Shown here: piece after piece, positions 5,067 through 6,069 of the stretch
Position numbering within the stretch: position 1 is the stretch's first letter
How the letters are laid out: every line of letters starts with the position of its first letter
NCBI GenBank assembly: GCA_965657665.1
Contig: CBFHPF010000087.1
Location: 1-6,069 of the forward strand
DNA: 6,069 bases
Origin: UBA8337 sp965657665
Lineage (GTDB): Bacteria; Pseudomonadota; Alphaproteobacteria; RS24
Direction of reading: 5' to 3'
The notes under the pieces: model-generated
The model's input: the letters and a program-made list of their open reading frames with translations, nothing else
The model's database searches: none
What the model was told of the DNA's origin: nothing
Translations under genes and position numbers: made by a program

Positions 5067-6069
5067 ATGAGAGCTTTCAGCGCATTGGAATGGCAGATTG
5101 CCGGGCGGTATTTACGGGCTCGCCGCCGCGAGAGCTTTATTTCGGTGATTGCCGGTATTTCGTTTCTCGGCATTATGCTGGGCGTCGCCACGCTGATTGT
5201 TGTGATGGCGGTGATGACCGGCTTTCGGGCTGACTTGCTCGACCGTATTTTGGGTGTTAACGGCCACGCGACTGTGCGCAGCTATGACACGCAGTTTCAA
5301 AACCGCGACGGCTTGGTTGTTGATTTGCAAAAAGCTGAGGGCGTTGTGCTGGCAACGCCGTTGATTGACGGGCAGGCGATGTTGTCATCAGGTGATGCCG
5401 CGCGCGGCGTGTTGGTGCGCGGATTGCCGCTCGATAAGCTGAAGCAATTGCCCAGCCTTGACGGCAATATTATTGACGGGTCTCTGGATGATTTGACCGG
5501 CCGTGCCAGCATTGCCATTGGGGCGCGACTGGCGGAACGTTATCGCTTTTCTATCGGAGATAAAATCTCGCTGATTTCACCGCGCGGCACGGTAACGCCT
5601 TTCGGCACAGCACCGCGCCTGAAGCAGTTCAAAGTGGTGGCGATTTTTCGCGTCGGCCTGTCTGAATATGATTTAAACTTTACCTTCGTGCCAATGGCAG
5701 CAGCGGCCGATTTTTTCGGGCTGGGCGACAATCATGGGGCGATTGATATTATTCTCGACGACCCCGATAAAATTGACGTTTACGCCGATGATTTGCGCGA
5801 CCGCATTGGCGAGCGGCATTATCTGATTGATTGGAAGCAGAGCAATCGCACACTGGCCGGCGCGTTGGAAGTCGAACGCAATGTGATGTTTCTCATTCTG
5901 ACGATGATTTTGCTGGTCGCCGCGCTGAATATTATTTCCGGTCTGGTGATGCTGGTGCGCGATAAAGGCCGCGATATCGCTGTGTTGCGCTCTATGGGCG
6001 CGGGACGCGGTATGATTATGCGGGTGTTTTTTATCACCGGTGCCAGTATCGGTGTTGTCGGTACGCTTG
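5067..6069 (+). CDS. lolC: Lipoprotein-releasing ABC transporter permease (LolC/LolE/LolF family), N-terminal part; 3' end outside window
   Basis: This inner-membrane permease works with the ATPase LolD to extract outer-membrane lipoproteins and pass them to LolA. The frame stays open from ATG 5067 to the right edge, giving 334 complete codons of the usual 410 or so. The N-terminus has the family pattern: EWQIAGRYLRARRRESFISV (8-27), the first membrane helix at about 27-49, and VMTGFR (49-54). A periplasmic MacB-like core runs to about residue 265 and includes IGARLAERYRFSIGDKISL (151-169). The second helix is at about 273-297, then a cytoplasmic loop KGRDIAVLRSMGAGRG (300-315) that probably contacts the ATPase, and a third helix begins near 318. 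AGGA at 5053-5056 is a modest ribosome binding site 10 bases before the start. LolC, LolE and the hybrid LolF cannot be told apart safely without the rest of the gene and its neighbours; lolD would be expected next. Confidence 0.9.
   Translation, partial: MRAFSALEWQIAGRYLRARRRESFISVIAGISFLGIMLGVATLIVVMAVMTGFRADLLDRILGVNGHATVRSYDTQFQNRDGLVVDLQKAEGVVLATPLIDGQAMLSSGDAARGVLVRGLPLDKLKQLPSLDGNIIDGSLDDLTGRASIAIGARLAERYRFSIGDKISLISPRGTVTPFGTAPRLKQFKVVAIFRVGLSEYDLNFTFVPMAAAADFFGLGDNHGAIDIILDDPDKIDVYADDLRDRIGERHYLIDWKQSNRTLAGALEVERNVMFLILTMILLVAALNIISGLVMLVRDKGRDIAVLRSMGAGRGMIMRVFFITGASIGVVGTL

Noticed and set aside
1..6069. CRISPR arrays, insertion sequences, phage or defence genes, tRNA genes
   Set aside because: I saw no direct repeat arrays, transposase motifs, terminal inverted repeats or cloverleaf sequence; all coding DNA is accounted for by core genes of similar composition.

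Overview
The window is a slice of ordinary, densely packed alphaproteobacterial chromosome. Five protein genes all read on the + strand: the 3' half of nuoN, then birA, rnj (ribonuclease J), a DUF1467-family membrane protein gene, proS, and the 5' part of a lolC/lolE-type permease gene. This order (end of the nuo operon, birA, rnj, DUF1467, proS, lolC) is a recurrent neighbourhood in Alphaproteobacteria. Three further traits fit that class: a biotin ligase without an N-terminal DNA-binding domain, a short 443-residue prolyl-tRNA synthetase without the editing insertion, and DUF1467 itself. Base composition looks moderate (many TTG, ATT and GAT codons beside GCC and GGC), unlike the very GC-rich Rhizobiales or Rhodobacterales. 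I cannot name a genus; a marine or free-living moderate-GC lineage is a guess.

Layout. Positions 1-3480 look like one transcription unit. nuoN runs in from the left and its stop codon overlaps the TTG start of birA. birA and rnj are 13 bases apart, and rnj and the DUF1467 gene are 9 bases apart. Positions 3481-3712 form the only real intergenic region (232 bases). proS (3713-5044) follows with a good ribosome binding site, and after 22 bases the lolC-like gene starts at 5067 and runs off the right edge.

The genes have separate housekeeping roles that are commonly linked in this class: respiratory complex I (NuoN), biotin attachment to carboxylases (BirA), RNA turnover and maturation (RNase J), a conserved inner-membrane protein of unknown role (DUF1467), tRNA-Pro charging (ProS) and release of lipoproteins from the inner membrane (LolC/E/F).

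The least ordinary part is the intergenic region. Read on the minus strand, it carries three consecutive hairpins, the last a GC-rich stem followed directly by seven T residues, which is a textbook intrinsic terminator pointing against all the neighbouring genes. No protein gene lies on that strand to need it, so the best explanation is a small RNA of about 100 nt on the minus strand. This is inference from structure alone, and I could not identify a known RNA family.
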